The position numbers were made by a program, and so were the translations under genes. A DNA stretch of 64,000 nucleotides from Novosphingobium sp. 18050. Lineage in GTDB: Bacteria; Pseudomonadota; Alphaproteobacteria; Sphingomonadales; Sphingomonadaceae. Location of the stretch: positions 62,001-126,000 of the forward strand of contig NZ_CACSJO010000017.1 of assembly GCF_902706195.1 (NCBI RefSeq), in the 5' to 3' direction. The notes beneath the pieces were generated by a model that saw only the letters and a program-made list of their open reading frames with translations, ran no database searches and had not been told where the DNA came from. Below are positions 9,502 to 18,330 of this stretch, piece by piece. Position 1 is the stretch's first letter, and every line of letters begins with the position of its first letter.

Positions 9502-11827
9502 GCGGTATTCCTTCCCGCGATAGTGGGGCCGATGTTACCGGCTCTTGGGCGAAAGCTATAAACGCATAATGCGACAACTGGAAGGCCAGGATCGATTCTG
9601 CACCGCAGTTGGTGTTTGCTCCCCGCGGCGTCACGCCATCTCGGCACCGCCCCGTGGCAAGGTCGGCCAGAACGGCGCCGCGATCGTTACCACCGAAGAA
9701 CCAGCGCCAGGATACCAAGGCATGTTCGCGCCAGAATTGATCGTTGGTGGCAGCCCAGGCAGACTGTGCGGCATCAATCGCGGCCTGCGCTTCCAGGGGC
9801 TGCTGGTCAAAGGGCAAGTAGCTATGTTCGCGGTTAAAGCTCTCGGAACCGATGGGGCGGAAGTGGCCCTTGGCGGAAACCTGCTGCTTGCAAATCCATC
9901 GCAGGGTTTCAAGACCCGCACTTGTCCAGGCCCCACGGCGGAGTACCGCGCCTGACTCTATCAATGCCTGCGACAGACGAGGGTTGTCGTACCCTAGGAC
10001 CGCCTCGAACCAAGCCCAGTCCGGGCGGCGCCCATCGGCAAGCAGGCGCATGAGAAATTCGCCGCCTCTTTCCAAAAATTTGCGGGAGGCTTCGTGATCT
10101 GCATCCCGTCGCAGCACGGCGCAGGCGCCGAGCATGCTGAAAGCAATGGCGCGCGGCGATTCCAGCGCATCGATAGACGCAAGGACTTCTTCAAAAAGGC
10201 CTAGGCCCCACTGCGCGACGCCTTTGTCTGGTGCCCGTTCATAGGCATGGCCGAGGGACCAGACAGCGCGGCCGTTCGCATCTTCCGAGCCTTCATCCTC
10301 GCACCAGGTTCGGTCGAAACGCATGAAGTTGCGAAATCGACCAAGGTCCGGGTTCCAGGCCGATTGAATGAAAGCCGCATAAACGAGGCTCCATTTCATA
10401 AGCTCGGCAGCAGGTAGTCCTCGCGTCATGTTCATCAGCATCAACGCGCGCGCATTGTCATCCAGGCAATAGCCATGCCGCCTGTCAGGCACCACGCCGA
10501 CAGAATGTTGGAGCATTCCGGTTGCATCGCTCATTGCGAGCACAGCCGAGATATCGGGAACTGCCGTGGGCGCGGGAACCTTGGCCTCGGCTACCCGCGC
10601 GGCGGCAACGAGCCGTGCCGACGCATCCGCAAAACGAGGCCAGATTGTTTCGCGGCCACGAGCATACGCGCGCCGTTGCAGGGCCGCCATTTCCTGCGGA
10701 GAGTCGAATAGAGCACTTACCGCGTCCGAAATTGCCTGGCTGGAATGGGGATCGATCAATCGGCCGACATCCTGCGCAAGAAGTTCGCGGGCGTGGACAT
10801 AAGGTGTTGAAACTACGGCTTTCCCCATTGCGACAGCATAGCTGAGGGTTCCCGAAGTGGATTGTTGCAGGCCGGGGTAAGGGGTGAGATAGATGTCGCA
10901 AGCTTCCAACTGGTCGAGCAGGTCCGGCGTATCAACGAAGCGGTTGTCCCAAGTGATGTTTTCGGCGACTCCCAATTGCTCGGCGAGCGTGATAAGCGTT
11001 TCTCGATAAGATTCGCCCTCGCGCGCGACCAGATTGGGATGGGTGGCGCCAACGATGCGGTATAATGCATCTGGATGTCGCGCCACGATGGCCGGCATTG
11101 CCCGGATGGCATGCTCCAATCCCTTATCAGGCCCTAGCAGTCCGAAAGTCATGAGCACCTTACGGCCGGTCAGGCCCAGTCGATCCTTGAATTCTGCCTG
11201 CCGACCGAACGGACGATCAGGCGCGCCATGATCGATGATTTCAAGGATGTGTTTGGGGGCGCCATATTCGCGTTCCAGTAAATCCCGAGAATGGCGGGAC
11301 ATAACCATGATCCGCGAAGCCCGCGTTACAAGATGGCGCAGGATCGTACGTTGCCGATCGGATGGCGCGCTTAGCACTGTATGAAGCGTGATTACGAGCG
11401 GTGCTGCAAGTCTGTCGATGAAGCTTACCACCATTTCGCCATCAGGCCCGCCGAAAATGCCATATTCGTGTTGAAGCCAAACCGCATCCACCCCGGATTC
11501 ATTAATTTTCCGGGCTGCCGTCATATAGGATTCAGGATTCTGGCTGGCGATAACCCCGGCCACTCCGGGATAGTCCAGAGGCGCCTCCGGATCGTCAAGG
11601 GCATGAACGTCAACGCCTATGTCCGGGTAATAACGGCGAAGTTGCTCAAACACATCGGTCGTAAACGTCGCTATGCCGCACTTGCGAGGTGCAAAGCTGC
11701 CGACAAGGGCGACGCGCATCGAGCAGTTGGGGGCCGGGGAAAGGCCCTCAAAGATGGAATGAACGTCGGCGAGGCCGTTTGCGCTATCAGAATCGTTGGA
11801 GGTGGGAAAATAGGTCATGTGAGCCAT
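9473..11827 (-). CDS. GT4 glycosyltransferase with C-terminal helical (alpha/alpha-barrel-like) domain
   Basis: 784 residues, about twice the size of a simple GT4. Residues 36 to about 400 form a GT-B fold: SFAPRKCGIATFTTDVFEQL at the start, VWLQHEYGIFGGPDGEM, MTFGLLGPDKGLEHAIRAMP, and the donor-site region TPYPGLQQSTSGTLSYAVAMGK. Residues about 425-760 are helical, rich in Trp and His (GYCLDDNARALMLM, GRAVWSLGHAYE, YLPFDQQPLEAQAAIDA) and resemble the helical barrels of glycan-processing enzymes. ATG at 11827 has GGAG five bases upstream. It is the first gene of a two-gene operon with the GH130 enzyme. It probably builds a mannose-containing oligosaccharide or storage/compatible solute glycan (inference). 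Confidence 0.85.
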   Translation of the reverse strand: MAHMTYFPTSNDSDSANGLADVHSIFEGLSPAPNCSMRVALVGSFAPRKCGIATFTTDVFEQLRRYYPDIGVDVHALDDPEAPLDYPGVAGVIASQNPESYMTAARKINESGVDAVWLQHEYGIFGGPDGEMVVSFIDRLAAPLVITLHTVLSAPSDRQRTILRHLVTRASRIMVMSRHSRDLLEREYGAPKHILEIIDHGAPDRPFGRQAEFKDRLGLTGRKVLMTFGLLGPDKGLEHAIRAMPAIVARHPDALYRIVGATHPNLVAREGESYRETLITLAEQLGVAENITWDNRFVDTPDLLDQLEACDIYLTPYPGLQQSTSGTLSYAVAMGKAVVSTPYVHARELLAQDVGRLIDPHSSQAISDAVSALFDSPQEMAALQRRAYARGRETIWPRFADASARLVAAARVAEAKVPAPTAVPDISAVLAMSDATGMLQHSVGVVPDRRHGYCLDDNARALMLMNMTRGLPAAELMKWSLVYAAFIQSAWNPDLGRFRNFMRFDRTWCEDEGSEDANGRAVWSLGHAYERAPDKGVAQWGLGLFEEVLASIDALESPRAIAFSMLGACAVLRRDADHEASRKFLERGGEFLMRLLADGRRPDWAWFEAVLGYDNPRLSQALIESGAVLRRGAWTSAGLETLRWICKQQVSAKGHFRPIGSESFNREHSYLPFDQQPLEAQAAIDAAQSAWAATNDQFWREHALVSWRWFFGGNDRGAVLADLATGRCRDGVTPRGANTNCGAESILAFQLSHYAFIAFAQEPVTSAPLSREGIPLEPARERLV

Positions 11828-11845
11828 ACTTGCTCCGATAGCGAA

Positions 11846-11870
11846 AATTGAACCGTATTAAGGTTCAATT
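11846..11870. promoter_or_regulatory. Inverted repeat in the promoter of the GT4-GH130 operon
   Basis: Perfect 9-bp inverted repeat AATTGAACC-N7-GGTTCAATT, ending 19 bases before the GT4 start codon. It is AT-rich in a GC-rich genome and probably overlaps the core promoter, so a repressor bound there would block transcription. No cognate regulator is adjacent. Confidence 0.5.
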
Positions 11871-12057
11871 CCCGCCGACCAATTCGGTTTCATGTTGCGA
11901 TGCAAAATGGGGTAGGATGAAAGATGTGGTGGCTGAACAGGATATGAACACTTTTGTTCATAACGGTTTCTTGAGTTTCTTTCTAATTTTTAGTTTGCTC
12001 GAAAATCCAAGGTTTTACAACGCGCTGAATCCCGCTGTCGTCATTTTTACTATAACG

Positions 12058-12498
12058 TTAGCGGGGTGGAATGACCAACTCCCCTTCTTCTTCGCCATCC
12101 CAGTAATGCACGCGCTCACCCAACACCTTGATCAGGATGAGACCCGGAGTGTCGATGCCTTCCGGCCACCAACGTTCAAGGCCCTTGGTCCAGTGATCGG
12201 CAAACAGGGTTTTATCTCGGATAAGTTCCGCATCGCCTTCGACGTGAAGGAAAAATGGCCGCATGCCGAGGAGGCCCAAATTGCCTTGGTAGCTCAGACC
12301 GATGCGGGGGTGGGCAGCGATGTCAGTCACCATGCGCGTATCGTCCTGGGTGAAGAACCAGGATTCGCCCGCGTAGTCGACTTCGCGGTTGTTGCTCATC
12401 GGTCGCGCAGCGATGGCTCCGCCGCTGGATGATGTCGACAGCATCGTAAAGTCGATGTCGCGCATTTTCTTCGAAAGATCAGCAAGCGTTCGGGTCAT
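12058..12498 (-). CDS. Pyridoxamine 5'-phosphate oxidase-like general stress protein
   Basis: 146 residues, a split-barrel flavin-binding protein of the general stress protein 26 type. Visible features are LADLSKKMRDIDFTMLST at the N-terminus, GGAIAARPMSNN (the RPM motif of the family), GESWFFTQDDTRMVTDI, and GLSYQG. Members bind FMN, FAD or F420 but are not PLP-synthesising enzymes; most have no known substrate. A ribosome site (TAGGAGG) precedes ATG at 12498. It heads a minus-strand run of small stress-type genes. Confidence 0.85.
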   Translation of the reverse strand: MTRTLADLSKKMRDIDFTMLSTSSSGGAIAARPMSNNREVDYAGESWFFTQDDTRMVTDIAAHPRIGLSYQGNLGLLGMRPFFLHVEGDAELIRDKTLFADHWTKGLERWWPEGIDTPGLILIKVLGERVHYWDGEEEGELVIPPR

Positions 12499-12534
12499 CG
12501 CATTTTCCTCCTATCCAGGTTAGACGCGTTCTTC

Positions 12535-12762
12535 TTACGGATGCTCCGCTCCCGTAAATGCAGGCTGCGCGGCGCGGCGGCGATCTGAGTACCGCTTCAG
12601 AGCGTAGCCGCCGACGGCCGCTGCAACGAGGCCAACCGGACCCAGGCGCTTCAGCACGGACGTGGCCACAACGCCCAATACGGCGCCGCCGGTTCCATCG
12701 ATGCCCTGTACGTGCTTGGCGGCCTGGTTGCCGGCGACTGCTCCGATAATCTTGCCAATCAT
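12535..12762 (-). CDS. Small glycine-rich membrane protein
   Basis: 75 residues starting MIGKIIGAVAGNQAAKHVQG, with a hydrophobic centre (GAVLGVVATSVLKRLGPVGLVAAAVGGYAL) that can form one or two membrane segments, and a basic tail KRYSDRRRAAQ. ATG at 12762 is chosen over an upstream start because AAAAGGAGA precedes it at the right distance. The family is common in sphingomonads as a hypothetical protein; function unknown. A weak EcfG-like element (GGAAC-N16-CTTT, reading toward the gene, 12784-12808) lies just upstream. Confidence 0.7.
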   Translation of the reverse strand: MIGKIIGAVAGNQAAKHVQGIDGTGGAVLGVVATSVLKRLGPVGLVAAAVGGYALKRYSDRRRAAQPAFTGAEHP

Positions 12763-12833
12763 TTGAAATCTCCTTTTAGTCAAAAAGGCGGTGCTCGCCG
12801 ATAGTTCCGAAGAGAGGGCGATGCGCCGCCGCC

Positions 12834-13193
12834 TCAATTGGCGCTTTGTTTGATTGCATCGGCTTCCTGCTTCAGATCATCAGCGCGCTTTTTCGCCGCG
12901 GCTCGAACGCGTTCGGCTTCTTCTTCGAGCTTCTCTGCTGCCACATCCGCCTGTTTTTTTACGCTACCGGCCTGTGCCTTCAGCGCATCGGCCGATGCGT
13001 TCTTTGCTTTGCGGGATGCAGCATCCGCCTCGTCCTGGACCTTGCCCGCCCGTTCGGCCGGGCCTGAACCGGTGTATTCGACACCAGCAGCGGTGGCAGC
13101 GGCTTCGTCCTGCTTTTTGCCGGCCTGTTCTTTCGGACCGCCACAGGCAGCAACGCCGGCGAGGGCGACGAGGAGGAAAAAAGAAGGCTTCAT
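12834..13193 (-). CDS. Small lipoprotein with Lys/Ala/Glu-rich helical domain
   Basis: 119 residues. MKPSFFLLVALAGVAACGG is a lipoprotein signal with the lipobox VAAC. The mature part is charged and almost wholly helical, with repeated KxxADxAxEKLEEEAERVRAA-like heptads, so a coiled coil is likely. ATG at 13193 has AGGAG seven bases upstream; a longer frame exists but lacks a ribosome site. An EcfG-like element GCAAC-N17-CGTT (13221-13246, minus strand) lies about 28 bases upstream, fitting the stress block. Resembles colicin/entericidin-type envelope stress lipoproteins only in composition; role unknown. Confidence 0.72.
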   Translation of the reverse strand: MKPSFFLLVALAGVAACGGPKEQAGKKQDEAAATAAGVEYTGSGPAERAGKVQDEADAASRKAKNASADALKAQAGSVKKQADVAAEKLEEEAERVRAAAKKRADDLKQEADAIKQSAN

Positions 13194-13307
13194 GGGATCA
13201 CTCCTGATGGAGCAGGGGCAACGCCGAAGACGTGGGCGAGGTTGCAACTGTCATCGTGGTTCCATTCCCCAGTCGTATTTGGAAAGTCCTGCGGATGCGA
13301 AGCCGGT

Positions 13308-14192
13308 TTATGGATCAGCGCTCAGATCGCTGCGCATCTGTCCGTGCGCCAGAACAGCGAACAGCCCTGTTCCGCCGATGATATTGCCCAGCAGCGCCGG
13401 TAGAGTGAATTCGAGCCAGGCCTCTGAGAACCCGATGCTCCCGCTCAGCCACAGGAAGGTGGCTTGGGATGAACCCGTGACGACGTGCGCGAAGCCCCCC
13501 AGTGCAATGGCGTAGGTGAGCGAGAAAATCACCCAGAATTCGCTGCCGCGAGAATTGGGCAGGACCCACGCTATGGCAGCCATGATGAAGCCGGCAGGAA
13601 TGCCCAGCGTCAATGTCCGCGACCAATGCTGCAGTTCCAGCTTGTCCAGAATGTCGAGCGCGATCAGCCTCTGCTCGTGGGTAATGATGATTTCGCTGGC
13701 CATCAGCGCACTGACCAGGGTCACTCCCACGAGATTGCCGGCGAGTACGCATATCCAGAGCCGGGAGAGGCGGCCGAAGTTGCGCCATGTTGGAGAAGTC
13801 GCAACCGGCAGGACCGCTGTGACGGTGCTTTCCGTGAAGAGTTGCAGCCGCCCCATGATGACGATGACATATCCGATAGGATATCCCAGGAAATAGATCA
13901 GGGGTGCCCAGTCGCTATCGGGGAGATGACTGCGAAGGAACAGTTCGCACATGAGCGAAAGGGCGATCGCAAGGCCGGCGGCAAGGCCGGACAGGCACAG
14001 CGCGAGCATGGGCCTGGCGAGTTCCTCCTCGCCTTGCAGGCGCACGACTTCGTGGACGATCTTGCTGGAACTGGCGCGGCGATCCTGCACGTCTCTGGCT
14101 TCCTGGGCGTCGAGGCTCTCGTCCGGCTCGTGATCGTCCTGATGCGGATTGCCGCCGTCATGCGGTGCCGAACCGCCGGGTCGTCTGGTCAT
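13308..14192 (-). CDS. Formate/nitrite transporter (FNT) family channel
   Basis: About 294 residues. After a charged, His/Asp-rich cytoplasmic N-terminus (to about residue 45) come six hydrophobic segments: LALCLSGLAAGLAIALSLMC, WAPLIYFLGYPIGYVIVIMG, LWICVLAGNLVGVTLVSALM, and so on. GRLQLFTESTVTAVLP and AGNLVG match the Omega-loop and channel regions of FNT proteins, which form pentameric pores for small anions. Sphingomonad members of this subgroup have no tested substrate. The start at 14192 (MTRRPGGSAPHDGG) was chosen because the upstream extension is low-complexity and overlaps the promoter region of the divergent deaminase; GGGAAG upstream is a weak ribosome site. Confidence 0.8.
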   Translation of the reverse strand: MTRRPGGSAPHDGGNPHQDDHEPDESLDAQEARDVQDRRASSSKIVHEVVRLQGEEELARPMLALCLSGLAAGLAIALSLMCELFLRSHLPDSDWAPLIYFLGYPIGYVIVIMGRLQLFTESTVTAVLPVATSPTWRNFGRLSRLWICVLAGNLVGVTLVSALMASEIIITHEQRLIALDILDKLELQHWSRTLTLGIPAGFIMAAIAWVLPNSRGSEFWVIFSLTYAIALGGFAHVVTGSSQATFLWLSGSIGFSEAWLEFTLPALLGNIIGGTGLFAVLAHGQMRSDLSADP

Positions 14193-14408
14193 CTGGTCAT
14201 CTTCCCAAAGCCTCTCTGGTGACGGTATCGCAAATTGCGTCCGAGGTGGCTGGCCCATTCCTTCCGGCAATTGCCCGAACTGCCAGCTTGAAGAGCGCGC
14301 CGATTGGTCTTGTGTTCCGGGGAAGTCCGGGCGCGCTGAGAAAGCCAAAGGTGCGTCTTCAAGGGATCAGCGGTGCGCAGAAATCTTCCCGTGCTGCGCA
14401 GCGCTTCT

Positions 14409-14433
14409 GGAACCGCAGGCGCCGAAGAACGTC
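14409..14433 (+). promoter_or_regulatory. EcfG-type promoter of the deaminase gene
   Basis: GGAAC (14409-14413), 16-base spacer, CGTC (14430-14433). This matches the alphaproteobacterial general stress sigma factor EcfG consensus GGAAC-N16/17-CGTT except for the last base. It lies 43 bases before the start codon. Confidence 0.55.
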
Positions 14434-14475
14434 AGTTCGGTCGAGAAATGCAATTTCGCAAAAGGAGGCGGCGAG

Positions 14476-14970
14476 ATGATCGATGATGCAGACCGTTCAT
14501 GGATGCGCCTGGCGATCGACCTCGCACGGCAGAAAGGCACGAGCCCCCGGGACACCCCGATCGCAGCAGTCGTCGTCATGGAGGGTCGGATGCTGGCGAG
14601 CGCGGTCAATGAAACGGAAGAACAAAACGACGCGACCGCCCATGCCGAGATGGTGGCTTTTCGCCGGGGCGGCGCTGCCCACAGCGACATGGATCTGCGC
14701 GGTGCAACGCTCTACTCGACGCTGCAGCCCTGCGGCATGTGCACGATGGCCTCGATCTGGGCAAAGGTTGGCCGTATCGTCTATGGGGCTGGCCGGGAGG
14801 ACGTCCACTCCATGTATTTCGAGGACCGGCACCTCGATACCATGGACTTCATTCGCGACGCCTGGCGCGAGGACCTGATCCTTGAAGGCGGCTGCCTGGC
14901 CGAAGAGTGCGCCGGGCTCTATTTCGGACCGGACGACGATGTCCCCTTGAAAGATCAGGGTAACATCTGA
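14476..14970 (+). CDS. Nucleoside/cytidine-type zinc deaminase
   Basis: 164 residues. The CDA fold is marked by the zinc motif HAE (AHAEM, His56 and Glu58) and PCGMC (Cys86, Cys89). The motif PCxxC after STLQ is that of guanine/tRNA-adenosine/cytosine deaminases. It hydrolytically deaminates a nucleobase or nucleoside; RYD-type specificity motifs of TadA are not evident, and the C-terminal segment (FIRDAWREDLILEGGCLAEECA) is nearer guanine/cytosine deaminase-like proteins. AAAGGAGG is 7 bases before the ATG. The upstream GGAAC-N16-CGTC promoter suggests stress induction. Confidence 0.85.
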   Translation: MIDDADRSWMRLAIDLARQKGTSPRDTPIAAVVVMEGRMLASAVNETEEQNDATAHAEMVAFRRGGAAHSDMDLRGATLYSTLQPCGMCTMASIWAKVGRIVYGAGREDVHSMYFEDRHLDTMDFIRDAWREDLILEGGCLAEECAGLYFGPDDDVPLKDQGNI

Positions 14971-15071
14971 GCCGCTATGCCTCCTGCTGGCGCCACGGTC
15001 GTTCAGGTCTTGGTGCGGCTAAGCACGCCCGTCGTTTCGGGAGGCACGTCCATAAAGCCGGAAAACCGCGC

Positions 15072-15096
15072 GGAACGGTGTGTCGGCTCGGCCGTT
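15072..15096 (+). promoter_or_regulatory. EcfG-type promoter of the disulfide oxidoreductase gene
   Basis: GGAAC (15072-15076), 16-base spacer, CGTT (15093-15096): an exact match to the EcfG consensus, ending 35 bases before ATG at 15132. Confidence 0.7.
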
Positions 15097-15131
15097 GATG
15101 ATGGGGGCGGCCAAGAAATCCGGGTAAACGA

Positions 15132-16541
15132 ATGACCACAAGGATATGTGATGTCGCAATCATCGGTGCCGGCACGGCGGGCCTGGCAGCCGAGCGCAGT
15201 GCGCGCCGTCACGGCGCCAGCACGCTGCTGATTGATGAGAGCTTCAGTGGCACGACCTGCACGAATGTGGGCTGCATGCCTTCCAAACTGCTTATCGCCG
15301 CAGCGGCGGCAGCACATGGCGCCCGTCATGCCCGCACGTTCGGCGTCACCGCCGAGCCGGTGGTTGACGGAGTAGCGGTCCTGCAACGCCTGCGCTTTGA
15401 ACGCGACCGCTTCATTGCAGGGGTGGATAAATCGATCGCCAAAATCCCCGACGAGTTGAAATGGGAAGGGCGCGCCCGATTTACGGGACCAACCACTCTG
15501 GAAATCGACGATGGCACCCTGGTCGAAGCCAAGGCCGTGGTCATCGCCGTGGGAGCGGCGCCCTCGATCCCCGAGTTCCTCGATCCGGTAAAGATGGCGG
15601 TACTCACCAACGAGACGCTTTTCGACCTGGAGACGCTACCGGCTTCGGTCGCCGTCATCGGCGCAGGCCCATTAGGGCTCGAACTTGCGCAGGCGTTGTC
15701 ACGGCTTGGTGTCGAGACGCACGTCTTCGATCAAGGGGATAGGCTCGCTTCCCTGGAAGATGAGGAGGTGAGCGGGCAACTGGCGCACATCCTTTGCGCT
15801 GAGTTTCCCATTCACCTGAAAGTGCAGCTTTCGGCGAAGCTCGATGCGGGCAAGGTACTTCTGTCCTGGTCCGGTCGAAGTGAAGGGTCGGAACGCTTCG
15901 ACCACATACTTGCCGCAGCTGGTCGACCCTCGCGCCTGAGGGGCTTGGGCCTTGAGAAGACGGGTCTAGTCCTCAACGAACACGGTGCGCCGGAAGCAGA
16001 CCCGTTCAGCTTGCAATGCGGTGCTGCGCCGATTTTCCTGGCGGGTGATGCCGAGCACGGTCGTCCGGTATTGCATGAGGCGCAAGCAGAAGGCGCTATC
16101 GCTGGACATAACGCGGCACGCTATCCCGATGTGCTTCCGGGAAAACGAATGGTCCCGCTTTCGATTATGTTCACGGACCCCCCGATGGCGGTGTTGGGCG
16201 ACATTTCCGGGGGTTCATCTACAGTGCTTGGAATCGCGTCCTTCGAAGATCAGGGGAGGGCGAAGGTCTTCGCGACGAACCATGGTCTGGCGCATATCCG
16301 TGCTGACCTCCTCGACGGTAAGCTCCTCGGTGCTGTCCTCGCTGCGCCTGCGGCCGAACACACGGCACATCTTCTCGCCTGGGCGATTCAGCATGGCATG
16401 ACCGCGAGCCAGATGCTGGCCCTGCCATATTACCACCCGACATATGAGGAGGGGCTGAAACCTGCTTTTCGAGCGATCTGCAAGGCAGTCGGTAGTTCAG
16501 TGCCCATGGAGCGCGACGACGGGTTTCTCGCCGGGACCTGA
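15132..16541 (+). CDS. Pyridine nucleotide-disulfide oxidoreductase (dihydrolipoyl dehydrogenase-like)
   Basis: 469 residues. The FAD dinucleotide motif is IIGAGTAGLAA (residues 10-20); the redox-active disulfide is TTCTNVGCMPSK (Cys43, Cys48); the NAD(P) motif is VIGAGPLGLEL (about 178-188); FLAGDAEHGRPVLHEA is the second FAD site; and the C-terminal HPTYEEGL supplies the His-Glu couple. These are features of lipoamide dehydrogenase/mercuric reductase relatives. No 2-oxoacid dehydrogenase subunits are near, so it is not part of such a complex here; a stress-induced disulfide or quinone reductase is more likely (inference). An exact EcfG promoter lies upstream. Confidence 0.88.
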   Translation: MTTRICDVAIIGAGTAGLAAERSARRHGASTLLIDESFSGTTCTNVGCMPSKLLIAAAAAAHGARHARTFGVTAEPVVDGVAVLQRLRFERDRFIAGVDKSIAKIPDELKWEGRARFTGPTTLEIDDGTLVEAKAVVIAVGAAPSIPEFLDPVKMAVLTNETLFDLETLPASVAVIGAGPLGLELAQALSRLGVETHVFDQGDRLASLEDEEVSGQLAHILCAEFPIHLKVQLSAKLDAGKVLLSWSGRSEGSERFDHILAAAGRPSRLRGLGLEKTGLVLNEHGAPEADPFSLQCGAAPIFLAGDAEHGRPVLHEAQAEGAIAGHNAARYPDVLPGKRMVPLSIMFTDPPMAVLGDISGGSSTVLGIASFEDQGRAKVFATNHGLAHIRADLLDGKLLGAVLAAPAAEHTAHLLAWAIQHGMTASQMLALPYYHPTYEEGLKPAFRAICKAVGSSVPMERDDGFLAGT

Positions 16542-16627
16542 GGGTGGCGGCAGGCGGGAAAGGCGAGTGACGATCCGCAGCCCGGCGTCCGTGACGGCCA
16601 GTCTGCGTCTGCGGCGGGTACCGATAT

Positions 16628-16652
16628 GGAACCCGGGGCCGCCATGTTCGTC
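16628..16652 (+). promoter_or_regulatory. EcfG-like promoter of the DUF1440/DUF4126 gene
   Basis: GGAAC (16628-16632), 16-base spacer, CGTC (16649-16652), about 43 bases before the start codon at 16695; same -10 variant and same distance as in front of the deaminase. Confidence 0.5.
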
Positions 16653-16694
16653 AATAAATGAGAACATTCGTGCATATGTGAGGTCCACCTAACC

Positions 16695-17753
16695 ATGCCA
16701 GTAACCCATCGCACAGCTACCTCCGCCGTAAATACCTTCATTAATCTGGAGCGCGGTGCTGCAGCGGGAGCCGTCAGCGGCCTTGCGGCTTCCGCGGTGA
16801 TGAACGGATTCCAATCGCTGGTAACGCCGCTCTTTCAGCCTTCCGGCAGCGCAGGGCCACCGGCGACGGAACTGGCGGCGGACTCGATGTCGTTGCGCGT
16901 CGTCGGCAAGCGACTTGGCAAAGAGGACAGGCAAGCCGGTGGTACGGCGGTGCACTATGTCGTGGGAACAATGACGGGCGCGCTATATGGCGCGCTTGCC
17001 GAAGTACGCCCCGGCGTCACGCGTTGGCATGGCTTTGCGCTTGGTCTCGCTGCTGCGACATTGGTCGACCAGATCGCCGTGCCGCTTTCGGGTCTGGCGA
17101 AACCACCTTGGCGCTACACGCTGCGAACTCATTTTTACGGGTATGCGTCGCATCTCGTTTTCGGACTCGCCACTGAGAGCCTGCGCAAGTTTTTGCGGGC
17201 TCGGTTCGACGGAGGGCCGCAAGGAAAGATCGATACGATCACTCTGGAAGATGTTTTGGTGCCAGTGCTTCTGGGTCTTGCCAATGGCCAGCGTACCTTC
17301 ACTCCGCCGGCTGCGATCACGATCGCCGCAGCAGGTAGCGGACTGGGTCTCAAAGGCACGCCTCTCGCGCTGCTTAACTCCAAGTGGACAGGCGCCCTGC
17401 TCGGAGCGGCGGCGATCGGTGAATATGTTGCGGACAAGCAGCCGGGCATTCCGGCGCGTATCTCCGCGCCGGGCCTTACCGGGCGGGCGCTGGGCGGCGC
17501 GCTATCAGGCGCCGCTGCTGCGCGGCCGGGCAGGGCATGGCTATCTGCCGGCATCGGCGCTGCAGCGGCTCTGGGCGGAGGGTATATAAGTTATCGTTTA
17601 CGCATGCGCCTGTCTCGGGCGCTCGGAAGTGATCGGCCGGTTGCGTTTGCAGAGGATGCGCTATCGCTGCTGGGGTCCGCCGCGTTGGCGGCTTATGCAG
17701 CGATGCGGCAGGCACAGCGCGAGGCTACTGACGTCGCAAAACGGGCAGCCTGA
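16695..17753 (+). CDS. Membrane protein with DUF1440-like and DUF4126-like halves
   Basis: 352 residues, largely hydrophobic. The N-terminal half (RGAAAGAVSGLAASAVMNGF, AVHYVVGTMTGALYG, GVTRWHGFALGLAAATLVDQ, HLVFGLATESLRKFL) reads like the YagU/DUF1440 inner-membrane family. The C-terminal half (about 180-352; LEDVLVPVLLGLANGQRTFT, GLTGRALGGALSGAAA, AWLSAGIGAAAALGGGYISY) reads like DUF4126. The two are fused in one frame without a linker. Neither family has a defined biochemical role; YagU is tied to acid survival in E. coli. An EcfG-like promoter fits a stress function. Confidence 0.75.
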   Translation: MPVTHRTATSAVNTFINLERGAAAGAVSGLAASAVMNGFQSLVTPLFQPSGSAGPPATELAADSMSLRVVGKRLGKEDRQAGGTAVHYVVGTMTGALYGALAEVRPGVTRWHGFALGLAAATLVDQIAVPLSGLAKPPWRYTLRTHFYGYASHLVFGLATESLRKFLRARFDGGPQGKIDTITLEDVLVPVLLGLANGQRTFTPPAAITIAAAGSGLGLKGTPLALLNSKWTGALLGAAAIGEYVADKQPGIPARISAPGLTGRALGGALSGAAAARPGRAWLSAGIGAAAALGGGYISYRLRMRLSRALGSDRPVAFAEDALSLLGSAALAAYAAMRQAQREATDVAKRAA

Positions 17754-17851
17754 CGGCGGTTGTTTGGCAAACCCTCGCGGCCCCCGGCGAACTGGTGGCT
17801 GACCCGAAGATCATTATCCCCGAGAAGCCTGAGGCAAGCCTTTATCAGCTC

Positions 17852-18277
17852 TCAAGTGCGCAAGCTGTCGGGCACCACACCCCCATTTTCGGCCAGCTTG
17901 TCCATTACGGCGCGATGGAGGGCGATGTTCTGCTCGGCGGATCCATCGGCGCCGGCGTGCACGCTCAGTTCCTCGCCGAGTTCCTTGCGGGCAGCGAGGC
18001 TTGAATCGAGATTCAGGAGCTTCAGCAGGTCGACGATCGAGGTCCTGTAGTTGCCCCCATGATCGTCATTCATGTCTGCCATTGCCTGGAGAACCGCACC
18101 GACGTCGACGCTCTGCGCGGCTGAGGCTGGGGTGGTGGCTGTGACGGGAGCAGGCTGCGGCGCCGGGGTAGATGTCGGAGCGGGGGATATGGCCCCGGGG
18201 GCGGGTGAAGGACTGGGTGCTGCCTTGGTCATGTCGTGATGAAAGATCTTGCCCATGATGTTTCCGAAGATGCTCAT
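17852..18277 (-). CDS. DUF3597 domain protein
   Basis: 141 residues. It opens MSIFGNIMGKIFHHD, has a Pro/Ala/Ser/Thr-rich linker (about 18-55), then the conserved DUF3597 core: VDVGAVLQAMADM, YRTSIVDLLKLLNLDSSLAA, RKELGEELSVHAG, NIALHRAVMDKLAENGGVVP. Intact DUF3597 proteins share exactly this end. Function unknown. ATG at 18277 has GGAG upstream (CAGGAGAACGAC); the longer upstream frame has no such site. It is transcribed divergently from the DUF4142 lipoprotein, apparently from back-to-back stress promoters. Confidence 0.85.
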   Translation of the reverse strand: MSIFGNIMGKIFHHDMTKAAPSPSPAPGAISPAPTSTPAPQPAPVTATTPASAAQSVDVGAVLQAMADMNDDHGGNYRTSIVDLLKLLNLDSSLAARKELGEELSVHAGADGSAEQNIALHRAVMDKLAENGGVVPDSLRT

Positions 18278-18330
18278 GTCGTTCTCCTGCCGGGCGCCGA
18301 CGGGTTTCGGCGGTACGTCTGCGAGAGGGC

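Noticed and set aside
11848..12432. Plus-strand frame over the PPOX gene
   Set aside because: The minus-strand frame has the flavin-binding RPM motif and a ribosome site; the plus frame starts inside an inverted repeat.
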